Source: Pseudomonas sp. LS.1a
GTDB lineage: Bacteria; Pseudomonadota; Gammaproteobacteria; Pseudomonadales; Pseudomonadaceae
Reading direction: 5' to 3'
Length of the DNA stretch: 64,000 nt
NCBI RefSeq assembly: GCF_022533585.1
Contig: NZ_CP092827.1
Location: 1,342,001 to 1,406,000 of the forward strand
Made by a program: the position numbers and the translations under genes. The notes below the pieces were generated by a model. That model searched no databases, had not been told where the DNA came from, and worked only from the letters and a program-made list of their open reading frames with translations. Each line of letters opens with the position of its first letter. The first letter of the stretch is position 1. Positions 50,423-59,352 of the stretch are shown here, in pieces.

Positions 50423-52168
50423 TTACGCCAGAGGCCGGCTATGCGGAAACAGCAGGTCGATAAAACGCTCGGCGGTAGGCTGCGGTTCATGGTTGGCCAA
50501 GCCGGCACGCTCGTTGGCCTCGATGATCACGTACTCCGGTTGCCCGGCATCACGCACCATGAGGTCCAGCCCCACCACTGGAATCTCCAGCGCCCGCGCA
50601 GCGCGTATGGCGGCGTCGGCCAGCACCGGGTGCAGGCGTTCGGTCACGTCCTCCAGGGTGCCGCCGGTATGCAGGTTGGCGGTGCGCCGCACGGCCAGGC
50701 GCTGGCTGGCGGGCAACACGTCGTCGTAGCCAAAGCCCGCTGCGCGCAGGGTGCGCTCGGTTTCGTCGTCCAGTGGAATGCGGCTTTCGCCAGCGGTTGC
50801 CGCCTGGCGTCGGCGGCTCTGGGCATCGATCAGCTGGCGGATGCTGTGCTTGCCATCACCCAGCACCTGCGCCGGGTGACGGATGGCGGCAGCGACCACT
50901 TCATAGCCGATCACCACGATGCGCAGGTCATGCCCGGCGTGGAAGCTTTCCAGCAACACGCGGCTGTCGAACTGGCGGGCATGCGCCACGGCGTGGGTGA
51001 TGTCTTCGATGCAGGTCAGGTTCACCGCCACCCCCTGGCCTTGCTCGCCATCGACCGGCTTGACCACCACTGCGCCGTGCTCGTCGAGAAACGCCAGGTT
51101 GTCGTCGGCATTGCCGGCCATTTGCTGCGCCGGCACCTGCAACCCGGCGTTGTGCAGGGCATGCCGGGTCAGGCGCTTGTCCTGGCACAGGGTCATGGTC
51201 ACGGCGCTGGTCAGGTCGCTGAGCGACTCACGGCAGCGAATGCGGCGCCCGCCCAGGCTGAGGGTGAACAGCCCGCCGGCGGCATCGTCCACTTGTACCT
51301 CGATGCCTCGACGCAGCGCTTCGTCGACGATGATGCGTGCGTACGGGTTGAGGTCGGCTTGTGGCCCAGGCCCCAGAAACAGCTGCTCGTTGATGCCGTT
51401 CTTGCGCTTGACCGCGAAGGTCGGCAGGTTGCGAAAACCCAGCTTCTGGTACAGGCGCTTGGCCTGGCGGTTGTCGTGCAGCACCGACAGGTCCAGGTAG
51501 GCCAGGCCGCGGCTCATGAAGTGCTCGATCAGGTGGCGCACCAGCACTTCACCCACGCCGGGGCGGGTGCAGTGCGGGTCTACTGCCAGGCACCACAGGC
51601 TGCTGCCGTGCTCGGGGTCGTCGAACGCCTTGGCGTGGTTCAGGCCCATGACGCTGCCGATCACTGCGCCGCTGTCTTCGTCCTCGGCCAGCCAGTACAC
51701 CGGGCCGCCCAGGTGCAGTGGAGTGAGCAGCTCGGCGTCGACCGGTAGCATGCTGCGCGCCTGGTACAGGGTGTTGATCGCCTGCCAGTCGCCCGGGTTC
51801 TGCGCCCGGCGCACGCGGAAACCGCGGAACACGCGCTGCGCCGGGCGGTAGTCGGTGAACCACAGGCGCAGGGTGTCGGAGGGGTCGAGGAACAGTTGCT
51901 GCGGGGCCTGGGCCAGCAGCTGTTGTGGCGCGGCCACGTACAGGGCGATGTCGCGCTCGCCGGGGCGTTCTTCCAGCAGGTCGGCGGCCAGGTCGGCCGG
52001 GTTGGGGTAGGTGTGGCCGATCAGCAGCCGGCCCCAGCCGCAATGCACGGCGCGCGGCTGGTCGTGGGGCTGGCTGCCATCGCCGGCCAGGCGCGCCTGC
52101 AAGCGCTCGTAGGACGGCGCCTGGCCGCGCAGCAGGCGCTGACCGTAAGCAGTTTCGTGAGCTTTCAT
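50423..52168 (-). CDS. ngg: N-acetylglutaminylglutamine synthetase (GNAT + ATP-grasp)
   Basis: A 581-residue bifunctional enzyme. Residues about 110-270 form a GNAT acetyltransferase (SSLWCLAVDPHCTRPGVGEV, AYLDLSVLHDNRQAKRLYQK). Residues about 310-575 form an ATP-grasp ligase (VVVKPVDGEQGQGVAVNL, VPVVGLDLMVRD, YVIIEANERAGLANH). It is expected to acetylate glutamine and join it to a second glutamine, giving the precursor that AsnO amidates to NAGGN, an osmoprotectant made under salt stress. Starts 3 nt after asnO. Confidence 0.93.
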   Translation of the reverse strand: MKAHETAYGQRLLRGQAPSYERLQARLAGDGSQPHDQPRAVHCGWGRLLIGHTYPNPADLAADLLEERPGERDIALYVAAPQQLLAQAPQQLFLDPSDTLRLWFTDYRPAQRVFRGFRVRRAQNPGDWQAINTLYQARSMLPVDAELLTPLHLGGPVYWLAEDEDSGAVIGSVMGLNHAKAFDDPEHGSSLWCLAVDPHCTRPGVGEVLVRHLIEHFMSRGLAYLDLSVLHDNRQAKRLYQKLGFRNLPTFAVKRKNGINEQLFLGPGPQADLNPYARIIVDEALRRGIEVQVDDAAGGLFTLSLGGRRIRCRESLSDLTSAVTMTLCQDKRLTRHALHNAGLQVPAQQMAGNADDNLAFLDEHGAVVVKPVDGEQGQGVAVNLTCIEDITHAVAHARQFDSRVLLESFHAGHDLRIVVIGYEVVAAAIRHPAQVLGDGKHSIRQLIDAQSRRRQAATAGESRIPLDDETERTLRAAGFGYDDVLPASQRLAVRRTANLHTGGTLEDVTERLHPVLADAAIRAARALEIPVVGLDLMVRDAGQPEYVIIEANERAGLANHEPQPTAERFIDLLFPHSRPLA

Positions 52169-52171
52169 CGG

Positions 52172-53959
52172 TCAGATTCCTTGTTCGCTCAGCCACAGGT
52201 TCAGCGCCGCCAGCTGCCACAGCTTGGAGCCGCGCAGCGGCGTCAACTGGCCGTGTGGGTTGCTCAGCAGGCGGTCGAGCATGGTCGGGTTGAACAGCCC
52301 GCGGTCCTGGCTGGGGTCGGTCAGCAGCTCACGCACCCAGCCGAGGGTAGCGCCTTCCAGGTGCTTCAGGCCCGGCACCGGGAAGTAGCCCTTCTTGCGG
52401 TCGATCACCTCGTGCGGGATCACCCGCCGCGCCGCCTGCTTGAGCACCTGCTTGCCACCGTCAGGCAGCTTGAAACGTGCCGGAATGCGCGCCGAAAGCT
52501 CCACCAGGCGGTAGTCGAGGAATGGCGTGCGCGCCTCCAGGCCCCAGGCCATGGTCATGTTGTCGACCCGTTTGACCGGGTCGTCGACCAGCATCACCGT
52601 GCTGTCCAGGCGCAGCGCCTTGTCTACCGCATCGGGGGCACCAGGGCGGGCGAAGTGTTCACGGACGAAGTCGCCGGCCGCGTCGGTTTCCAGCAGCCAG
52701 GGTGCCTGCACCGTGTCTCGGTACTCGGCGTGGCTGCGATCGAAGAAGGCCTCGCGGTAGGCGGCAAAGGCATCCGCGGCGCCGTCCACCTGCGGGTACC
52801 AGTGGTAGCCGGCGAACAATTCGTCGGCGCCCTGGCCGCTCTGCACGCCCTTGCAGTGTCTGGCCACTTCCCGCGACAGCAGGTAGAAGGCGATGCAGTC
52901 ATGGCTGACCATCGGCTCGCTCATGGCGCGGAAGGCGGCGGGCAGTTGTTCGATGATCTCGTGCTCGGCGATGCGCAGCTGATGGTGACGGGTGCCGTAG
53001 TGCCTGGCAATCAGGTCGGAATACTGGAATTCGTCGCCGCGTTCGCCGCCGGCATCCTCGAAACCGATGGAGAAGGTCGACAGGTCGTCCACGCCCACTT
53101 CGCGCAGCAGGCCGACCAGCAGGCTGGAGTCGACCCCGCCAGACAGCAGCACACCCACATCCACTGCTGCCCGTTGGCGGATGGCCACGGCGTCGCGGGT
53201 GGCGTCGAGTACGCGGGTGGTCCAGCCTTCCAGGTCCAGCTCACGTTCGTCGGGGTTGGCGCCGTAGTGCAGCTGCCACCAGGTCTGGCGTTCCACTTCG
53301 CCATGGTGGTCGATGCGTATCCAGGTGCCGGGTTCCAGCTTTTGCACGTTGGCCAGCAGGGTGCGTGGCGCCGGCACCACGGCGTGGAAATTCAGGTAGT
53401 GGTTGAGTGCCACCGGGTCGAGCATCGGGTCGATGTCACCCCCCTTGAGCAGCGCTGGGAGGGTCGAGGCGAAACGCAGGCGCTCGCCGTTGCGCGACAG
53501 GTACAGGGGTTTGACGCCCAGGCGGTCGCGGGCGAGGAACAGGCGCTGGTTGTCGCGCTCCCAGATGGCCAGGGCGAACATGCCATTGAGCTTGGGCAGC
53601 AAGGCCGCGCCCCAGGCGTGGTAGCCCTTGAGCAGCACCTCGGTGTCGCCATCGGACCAGAAGCTGTAGCCCAGGGCCTGCAGCTCCTGGCGCAGTTCGG
53701 GGAAGTTGTAGATGGCGCCGTTGAAGGCCAGCGAAAGGCCCAGGGTGTTGTCGACCATCGGCTGGGCAGAGCCGTCGGACAGGTCCATGATTTTCAGGCG
53801 CCGGTGGCCGAGGGCGATCGGGCCTTGGCTATGGAAGCCCCAGGCATCCGGGCCGCGGGGCGCCAGGTGGTGGGTGATGCGCTCTACCGCAGCCAGGTCG
53901 GCTGGGCGAGGGGCTTGATCGATGGGGGTGAAACGCAACTCTCCTGCTAATCCGCACAT
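52172..53959 (-). CDS. asnO: N-acetylglutaminylglutamine amidotransferase (AsnB family)
   Basis: A 595-residue asparagine-synthase-like enzyme. Cys2 follows the start Met as the glutaminase nucleophile (MCGLAGELRF). The class II glutaminase spans residues 1-210 (NGAIYNF, DGDTEVLLKGY). The synthetase domain has the PP-loop VLLSGGVDSSLLVGLL and GQGADELFAGYHWYPQ. It converts the C-terminal carboxyl of N-acetylglutaminylglutamine to an amide. First gene of the operon; AAGGA SD. A hairpin (GGTGCCC/GGGCACC, 53991-54011) lies 32 bp upstream of the start codon. Confidence 0.94.
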   Translation of the reverse strand: MCGLAGELRFTPIDQAPRPADLAAVERITHHLAPRGPDAWGFHSQGPIALGHRRLKIMDLSDGSAQPMVDNTLGLSLAFNGAIYNFPELRQELQALGYSFWSDGDTEVLLKGYHAWGAALLPKLNGMFALAIWERDNQRLFLARDRLGVKPLYLSRNGERLRFASTLPALLKGGDIDPMLDPVALNHYLNFHAVVPAPRTLLANVQKLEPGTWIRIDHHGEVERQTWWQLHYGANPDERELDLEGWTTRVLDATRDAVAIRQRAAVDVGVLLSGGVDSSLLVGLLREVGVDDLSTFSIGFEDAGGERGDEFQYSDLIARHYGTRHHQLRIAEHEIIEQLPAAFRAMSEPMVSHDCIAFYLLSREVARHCKGVQSGQGADELFAGYHWYPQVDGAADAFAAYREAFFDRSHAEYRDTVQAPWLLETDAAGDFVREHFARPGAPDAVDKALRLDSTVMLVDDPVKRVDNMTMAWGLEARTPFLDYRLVELSARIPARFKLPDGGKQVLKQAARRVIPHEVIDRKKGYFPVPGLKHLEGATLGWVRELLTDPSQDRGLFNPTMLDRLLSNPHGQLTPLRGSKLWQLAALNLWLSEQGI

Positions 53960-54081
53960 AGGTCCTTACCGGTTTTTCCGTTGGGGAGGGGGTGCCCCGG
54001 ATTAGGGCACCTTAAGGAACTGACCCATGTGGTTTGTGAGAGTTTTAGATCGATCTGTTATATGAGGTTGGAGTGAAGGGG

Positions 54082-54387
54082 ATGGCGTTGGATTTGTTGT
54101 GGCTTTGAGACCGAGCGCCGCCCGCGCGGCGCTTCGCGGGACAAGCCCGCTCCCACATTTGTTGCAACGTGGCCATGCCTGTGGGAGAGGCGTTGCCCGC
54201 TTTGGTGGAGAGTTTGAGACTGGCGAGGCGGCGGTAGCGTCAGCCGGGAAATCGCGTCAAGGCAACAAGGCTGACAACCATGACCTGACAGGTTCGGCAC
54301 GTTGCAACAAATGTGGGAGCGGGCTTGTCCCGCGAAGCGCCGCGCGGGCGGCGCTCGGTCTCCAAGCCACAACAAATTCAACGGCAT
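54082..54387. repeat. 306-bp long-inverted-repeat element (REP/MITE-like)
   Basis: Arms of 90 bp (54082-54171 and 54298-54387) are complementary apart from three mismatches, around a 126-bp interior. Each arm carries nested GC palindromes and a REP-like GCGGGACAAGCCCGCTCCCA core; the interior has another diverged GGGAG...GTTGCCCGC fragment. There is no open reading frame of note. It fills most of the 441-bp gap (53960-54400) between divergent asnO and the mnmC stop; the rest holds the asnO promoter region, where I see no clear -10. Confidence 0.88.
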
Positions 54388-54400
54388 GCACCCGATGCAA

Positions 54401-56365
54401 TCAATTCCCGCGGATCAATTTACGCAACCCAAACCGGTTGGGGTGGCACGCCTCCGCCACCGCCCGTGGCAACGGCAGCGGTTCCCCGCACACCCACGCC
54501 GCCACCAGTTCGCCGCTCAACGGCGCCGTGATCAACCCGCGTGACCCATGCCCACTGTTCACATACAACCCGCCCAGCCAGGGGCAGGCCACATCCGGCA
54601 CCTGGCGCGCATCCCGGCCCAGCACTGCGTAGGCCTCGGCGAACGCCTGCGCATCCGCCACCGGCCCGACGATCGGCAGGTAATCCGGGCTGGTGCAACG
54701 GAACGCCGCACGCCCCTGCAATTGCCCGGGGTCCAGTTCGGTGGTGCCCAGGCGCCGGGCCAGGTCGACAGAGATCTCGTCCAGCAATGCCAGGTTGCCC
54801 TGGTGCTCGGCCGCCGTCGGCGCCAGGTCTGTGCTGTGGAAGTCGAAGCTCGCGCCCAGGGTATGTTCATCCCCGCGCGGCGGTGCCACATAGCCTTCCG
54901 CGCACACCACGGTTCGCAGCGCGCGGCTTTCGGCGGTTGCCGGCAGGCGGGTGATCTGCCCGCGGATGCGCTTGAGTGGCAACTGCGCGCACGGCTCGAA
55001 GCGCTGTACGTCGGCGGCACCGGCCAGGACCACCACCGGCGCGCTGGCCAGCAGGCGTTCGCCAGCCCAGGCTTGCCACTGCCCGTCGACCTTGCGCAGG
55101 TCGAGCACCTCCTGGTGCGTCAGCAGGCGAATACCCGGGTGCTGCAACTGCTGCTCGCACAGCGCCGGCGGGTGCACCCAGCCACCTTCGGGATAGAACA
55201 GGCCACCCGCCGGCAAGGCCACCCCGGCGATGGCTTCAGCCTCTGCACGTTCCAGTGGCTGCAGCAGGTCATGTTCGAAGGCTGCGGCCAGTTTGCCCTG
55301 GCGTTCGGCTTCCTTGCTGTCGAAGGCCAGTTGCAGCACGCCACAGGCATCCCAGTCGCGGCCACGTTGCAGGCGCTGCAGCTGGCGCCGGGTGTAGCCG
55401 AAACCGGCCAGGATCATCTGCGACAGCGCCGTGCCATGGGCGGACAGCTTGAGGTACAGCACCCCTTGCGGGTTACCCGAAGCTTCCTGTGCCGGGGTAT
55501 CGTGGCGTTCCAGCACGGTAACCTGCCAGCCACGCCGGGCCAGGCTGGCGGCGGTTGTGCTGCCGGCGAGCCCGGCGCCTATGACCAGTGCTTCACGGGG
55601 CCCTGCTGCGGCAGCCGGGCGTGCGTACCACGGTGCGCCGGGGCTGGGCACAGGGCCGACGTAGGCGCCGCTCATCACTTCCCATTTCTTGCCGATGCCC
55701 GGCACCTTCTTCATGGCGAAGCCGGCGTCGACCAGGCTGCGGCGTACCCAGCCGGTAGTGGTGAAGGTGCCTAGCACCGTGCCCGGGTGTGACAGCCGTG
55801 CCAGCTGCGCGAACAGCTCCGGGGTCCACATGTCGGGGTTCTTGGCCGGGGCGAAGCCGTCGAGGAACCACACATCGATCTGCGCATCGAGTTGCGGCAG
55901 CTGTTCCAGCACATCACCGATCAGCAGGGTGAGGGTGACCCGGCCGTTGTCGAAGGTGAACTGCTGGAAGCCCGGGTGCACTGCCACGTACTGCTCCAGC
56001 AGGGGCTGGCTGTAGGCCGCCAGTTCCGGCCACAGGCGTATGGCGCGGGCCATGTCGTCGCGACCGAGGGGGTACTTTTCGACGCTGACGAAATGCAGGC
56101 GGGTCTCGGCGTGGGCGTGTTGCTCGAACAGTTGCCAGGCACAGTAGAAGTTCATGCCGGTGCCGAAACCGGTTTCGCCGATCACCAGGCAGGTGTGCGG
56201 GGCGAGGTTGGCAAAGCGCTCGGCCAGGCGGGTTTGCCCAAGAAACACGTGCCTGGTTTCTTCGATGCCTTCGTTGACCGCGAAATAGACGTCGTCGTAT
56301 TGCCGCGAATGGGGGCGGCCCTGGTCGTCCCAGTCGATCTGGGCGTGCTGGAGGAGGGTGGACAT
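54401..56365 (-). CDS. mnmC: Bifunctional tRNA mnm5s2U biosynthesis protein MnmC
   Basis: A 654-residue fusion. The N-terminal methyltransferase (about 1-235) has VIGETGFGTGMNFYCAWQLF for SAM binding and VWFLDGFAPAKNPDMW as active loop. The C-terminal FAD-dependent oxidoreductase (about 255-650) starts EALVIGAGLAGSTTAASLAR and ends YVNSGHGSRGLITAPLSGEL. It turns cmnm5U34 of certain tRNAs into mnm5U. ATG at 56365 chosen: upstream in-frame codons run into a REP. Stands alone. Confidence 0.96.
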   Translation of the reverse strand: MSTLLQHAQIDWDDQGRPHSRQYDDVYFAVNEGIEETRHVFLGQTRLAERFANLAPHTCLVIGETGFGTGMNFYCAWQLFEQHAHAETRLHFVSVEKYPLGRDDMARAIRLWPELAAYSQPLLEQYVAVHPGFQQFTFDNGRVTLTLLIGDVLEQLPQLDAQIDVWFLDGFAPAKNPDMWTPELFAQLARLSHPGTVLGTFTTTGWVRRSLVDAGFAMKKVPGIGKKWEVMSGAYVGPVPSPGAPWYARPAAAAGPREALVIGAGLAGSTTAASLARRGWQVTVLERHDTPAQEASGNPQGVLYLKLSAHGTALSQMILAGFGYTRRQLQRLQRGRDWDACGVLQLAFDSKEAERQGKLAAAFEHDLLQPLERAEAEAIAGVALPAGGLFYPEGGWVHPPALCEQQLQHPGIRLLTHQEVLDLRKVDGQWQAWAGERLLASAPVVVLAGAADVQRFEPCAQLPLKRIRGQITRLPATAESRALRTVVCAEGYVAPPRGDEHTLGASFDFHSTDLAPTAAEHQGNLALLDEISVDLARRLGTTELDPGQLQGRAAFRCTSPDYLPIVGPVADAQAFAEAYAVLGRDARQVPDVACPWLGGLYVNSGHGSRGLITAPLSGELVAAWVCGEPLPLPRAVAEACHPNRFGLRKLIRGN

Positions 56366-56428
56366 GGTTGGCTCGGTTGCAGCGGATGGGCGGATTTTAT
56401 GCCATCCGGGACGTTTGCGCAGGCTGTG

Positions 56429-56462
56429 CCGGCCTCTTCGCGGGCACGCCCGCTCCCACAGG
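56429..56462. repeat. Single REP
   Basis: One isolated REP (GGCCTCTTCGCGGGCACGCC followed by CGCTCCCACAGG) between divergent mnmC and pap, with no inverted partner. Confidence 0.88.
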
Positions 56463-56518
56463 TACTGCACAAGCCTTCAAATCCGCTAGTCTTGCTTATC
56501 CATTGAAGGAGCCAGTGC

Positions 56519-58012
56519 ATGTTCGAATCCGCTGAAATCGGCCACAGCATCGACAAGGAGGCTTACGACGCCGAGGTACCCGCTTTACGCGAGTCCCTGC
56601 TCGAAGCCCAGTACGAACTCAAGCAGCAGGCGCGCTTCCCGGTGATCGTGCTGATCAACGGTATCGAAGGCGCCGGCAAGGGCGAGACGGTCAAGCTGCT
56701 CAACGAGTGGATGGACCCGCGCATGATCGATGTGCTCACCTTCGACCAGCAGACCGACGAAGAGCTGGCCCGCCCACCGGCTTGGCGCTACTGGCGGGCG
56801 CTGCCACCAAAGGGGCGGATGGGTGTGTTCTTCGGCAACTGGTACAGCCAGATGCTGCAGGGGCGGGTACACGGGGTGTTCAAGGATGCCGTGCTCGACC
56901 AGGCCATCACCGGCGCCGAACGGCTGGAGGAGATGCTGTGCGACGAAGGTGCGCTGATCATCAAGTTCTGGTTCCACCTGTCCAAGAAGCAGATGAAGGC
57001 AAGGCTGAAGTCGCTCAAGGACGACCCGCTGCACAGCTGGAAGATCAGCCCGCTGGACTGGCAGCAGTCGGAAACCTACGACCGTTTCGTGCGCTTTGGT
57101 GAACGCGTGCTGCGCCGCACCAGCCGCGACTATGCGCCTTGGCATATCATCGAGGGCGTCGACCCGAACTACCGCAGCCTGGCGGTAGGGCGCATCCTGC
57201 TGGAAAGCCTGCAGGCGGCACTGGCCAACAACCCCAAAGGCAAGCATCAGGGCAACGTCGCCCCGCTGGGCCGCAGTATCGACCAGCGCAGCCTGCTCGG
57301 TGCGCTGGACATGACCCTGCGCCTGGACAAGGCCGACTATCAGGAGCAACTGGTCACCGAGCAGGCCCGCCTGGCTGGCCTGCTGCGCCACAAGCACATG
57401 CGCCGACATGCCCTGGTGGCGGTGTTCGAAGGCAACGATGCTGCCGGCAAGGGCGGTGCCATCCGCCGCGTGGCCGCCGCGCTGGACCCGCGCCAGTACC
57501 GCATCGTGCCGATTGCCGCGCCCACTGAAGAAGAGCGCGCGCAGCCATACCTGTGGCGGTTCTGGCGGCACATTCCGGCGCGCGGCAAGTTCACCATCTT
57601 CGACCGCTCCTGGTATGGCCGGGTGCTGGTGGAGCGGGTGGAAGGCTTCTGCAGCCCGGCTGACTGGATGCGCGCCTACAGCGAGATCAACGATTTCGAA
57701 GAACAGTTGGTGAATGCCGGCACGGTGGTGGTCAAGTTCTGGCTGGCGATCGACCAGCAGACCCAGCTGGAGCGCTTCGAAGAACGCGAACAGATCCCGT
57801 TCAAGCGCTACAAGATCACCGAGGATGACTGGCGCAACCGCGACAAGTGGGACGACTATGTCCAGGCGGTGGGGGACATGGTCGACCGCACCAGCACCGA
57901 GATCGCACCGTGGACGCTGGTGGAGGCCAACGACAAGCGCTGGGCGCGGGTGAAGGTACTGCGTACCATCAACCAGGCGCTTGAGGCGGCGTTTGCCAGG
58001 GACAAGAAATAA
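56519..58012 (+). CDS. pap: Polyphosphate:AMP phosphotransferase
   Basis: A 497-residue PPK2-family enzyme of the two-domain class. Each half has a P-loop: NGIEGAGKGET (about residue 50) and EGNDAAGKGGA (about 303), and a lid/Walker B-like segment (FFGNWYSQML; IFDRSWYGRVLVERV). The tandem arrangement marks the class II (PAP) enzymes, which make ADP from AMP and polyphosphate. ATG at 56519 has AAGGAG. A REP doublet follows. Confidence 0.95.
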   Translation: MFESAEIGHSIDKEAYDAEVPALRESLLEAQYELKQQARFPVIVLINGIEGAGKGETVKLLNEWMDPRMIDVLTFDQQTDEELARPPAWRYWRALPPKGRMGVFFGNWYSQMLQGRVHGVFKDAVLDQAITGAERLEEMLCDEGALIIKFWFHLSKKQMKARLKSLKDDPLHSWKISPLDWQQSETYDRFVRFGERVLRRTSRDYAPWHIIEGVDPNYRSLAVGRILLESLQAALANNPKGKHQGNVAPLGRSIDQRSLLGALDMTLRLDKADYQEQLVTEQARLAGLLRHKHMRRHALVAVFEGNDAAGKGGAIRRVAAALDPRQYRIVPIAAPTEEERAQPYLWRFWRHIPARGKFTIFDRSWYGRVLVERVEGFCSPADWMRAYSEINDFEEQLVNAGTVVVKFWLAIDQQTQLERFEEREQIPFKRYKITEDDWRNRDKWDDYVQAVGDMVDRTSTEIAPWTLVEANDKRWARVKVLRTINQALEAAFARDKK

Positions 58013-58034
58013 TCGAAGTTCCTGTTTGCATGTG

Positions 58035-58129
58035 CCGGCCTCTTCGCGGGTGAACCCGCTCCCACAGGGATCACACAAAATTCGACTCTGTGATATTCCT
58101 GTGGGAGCGGGTTTACCCGCGAAGAGGCC
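58035..58129. repeat. REP doublet (inverted pair)
   Basis: Inverted copies at 58035-58068 and 58098-58129, between pap and the DMT transporter gene. Confidence 0.9.
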
Positions 58130-58266
58130 AGAACAGGCAGCACACCTGCCAAGCCATGCCGTAGAAGAATGACCTGATGAATTCTTTTCCCGGCACCCGC
58201 CACCGTCCCCGCCCTCCAAGCCCGTAGAATTCAATCACCCCCACCACGGGCTTGAACGAGGACTTT

Positions 58267-59229
58267 ATGCATACCACTACCGGCCGCTGGGGCTATGGCC
58301 TGTTCCTGGCACTTCTGACTGCGCTGCTGTGGGGCATCCTGCCGATCAAGCTCAAGCAGGTGCTGCAAGTGGTCGACCCGGTCACCGTCACCTGGTACCG
58401 CCTGCTGGTCTCCGGCGGCCTGCTGTTCGCCTGGCTGGCTGCCAAGCGCAGGTTGCCTTCCCTCAGCAAACTGACGCCCAAGGGCAAAGGCCTGGTGCTA
58501 GTGGCCGTGCTCGGCCTGATGGGCAACTACGTGCTGTACCTGATCGGCCTCAACCTGCTCAGCCCGGGCACCGCGCAACTGGTCGTGCAGATCGGCCCGG
58601 TGCTGTTGCTGGTGGCCAGCGTGTTCGTGTTCCGCGAGCGTTTCAGCCTGGGGCAGGGGGTGGGCCTGCTGATCCTGCTGGCGGGGTTTGGCCTGTTTTT
58701 CAACCAGCGCCTGGAAGAGCTGCTGACCTCGCTCGGCGCCTATACCACCGGGGTGCTGACCATCCTGCTGGCCACCAGCATCTGGGTGTTCTATGCGCTT
58801 AGCCAGAAGCAACTGCTGACTGTGTGGCATTCGCAGCAGGTAATGATGGTGATCTACCTCGGCTGCGCCGCGCTGCTGACGCCCTGGGTCCACCCGTTGG
58901 AGGCCTTGCAGCTGACCCCGGTGCAAGGCTGGCTGTTGCTGGCCTGTTGCCTGAATACCCTGGTGGCCTATGGCGCGTTTGCCGAGGCGCTGGCGCACTG
59001 GGAGGCGTCGCGGGTGAGTGCCACGCTGGCGTTGACCCCGCTGGTGACCTTTGTCGCGGTGGCGCTGGCGGCGTTGGTGTGGCCTGAGTATGTGCATGCC
59101 GAGGCCATCAATGCCTTGGGTTATGTGGGGGCGGTGACCGTGGTGCTGGGCTCGGCGCTGGTGGCACTGGGGCCGTCGCTGGTGGCCGGGTGGCGGGCGC
59201 GCAGGGCGCGGTTGGCCCAGGCTCATTGA
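58267..59229 (+). CDS. DMT-family transporter (EamA domains)
   Basis: A 320-residue membrane protein with ten predicted helices in two EamA repeats (LTALLWGILPIKLKQVLQVV; TTGVLTILLATSIWVFYALS). The conserved PVTVTWYRLLVSG and EASRVSATLALTPLVTFVAV fit the drug/metabolite transporter group; a metabolite efflux role is likely but the substrate is unknown. ATG at 58267 with GAGG upstream. Confidence 0.88.
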   Translation: MHTTTGRWGYGLFLALLTALLWGILPIKLKQVLQVVDPVTVTWYRLLVSGGLLFAWLAAKRRLPSLSKLTPKGKGLVLVAVLGLMGNYVLYLIGLNLLSPGTAQLVVQIGPVLLLVASVFVFRERFSLGQGVGLLILLAGFGLFFNQRLEELLTSLGAYTTGVLTILLATSIWVFYALSQKQLLTVWHSQQVMMVIYLGCAALLTPWVHPLEALQLTPVQGWLLLACCLNTLVAYGAFAEALAHWEASRVSATLALTPLVTFVAVALAALVWPEYVHAEAINALGYVGAVTVVLGSALVALGPSLVAGWRARRARLAQAH

Positions 59230-59238
59230 TCGCCTGTG

Positions 59239-59334
59239 CCGGCCTCTTCGCGGGTGAACCCGCTCCCACAGGGATCCCACAATATTCAGCCTTGTGGTGA
59301 TCCTGTGGGAGCGGGTTCACCCGCGAAAGGGCCG
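59239..59334. repeat. REP doublet (inverted pair)
   Basis: Inverted copies at 59239-59273 and 59301-59334 between convergent DMT transporter and fumC genes. Confidence 0.9.
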
Positions 59335-59352
59335 GTAAAGGCAGTGCACTAC

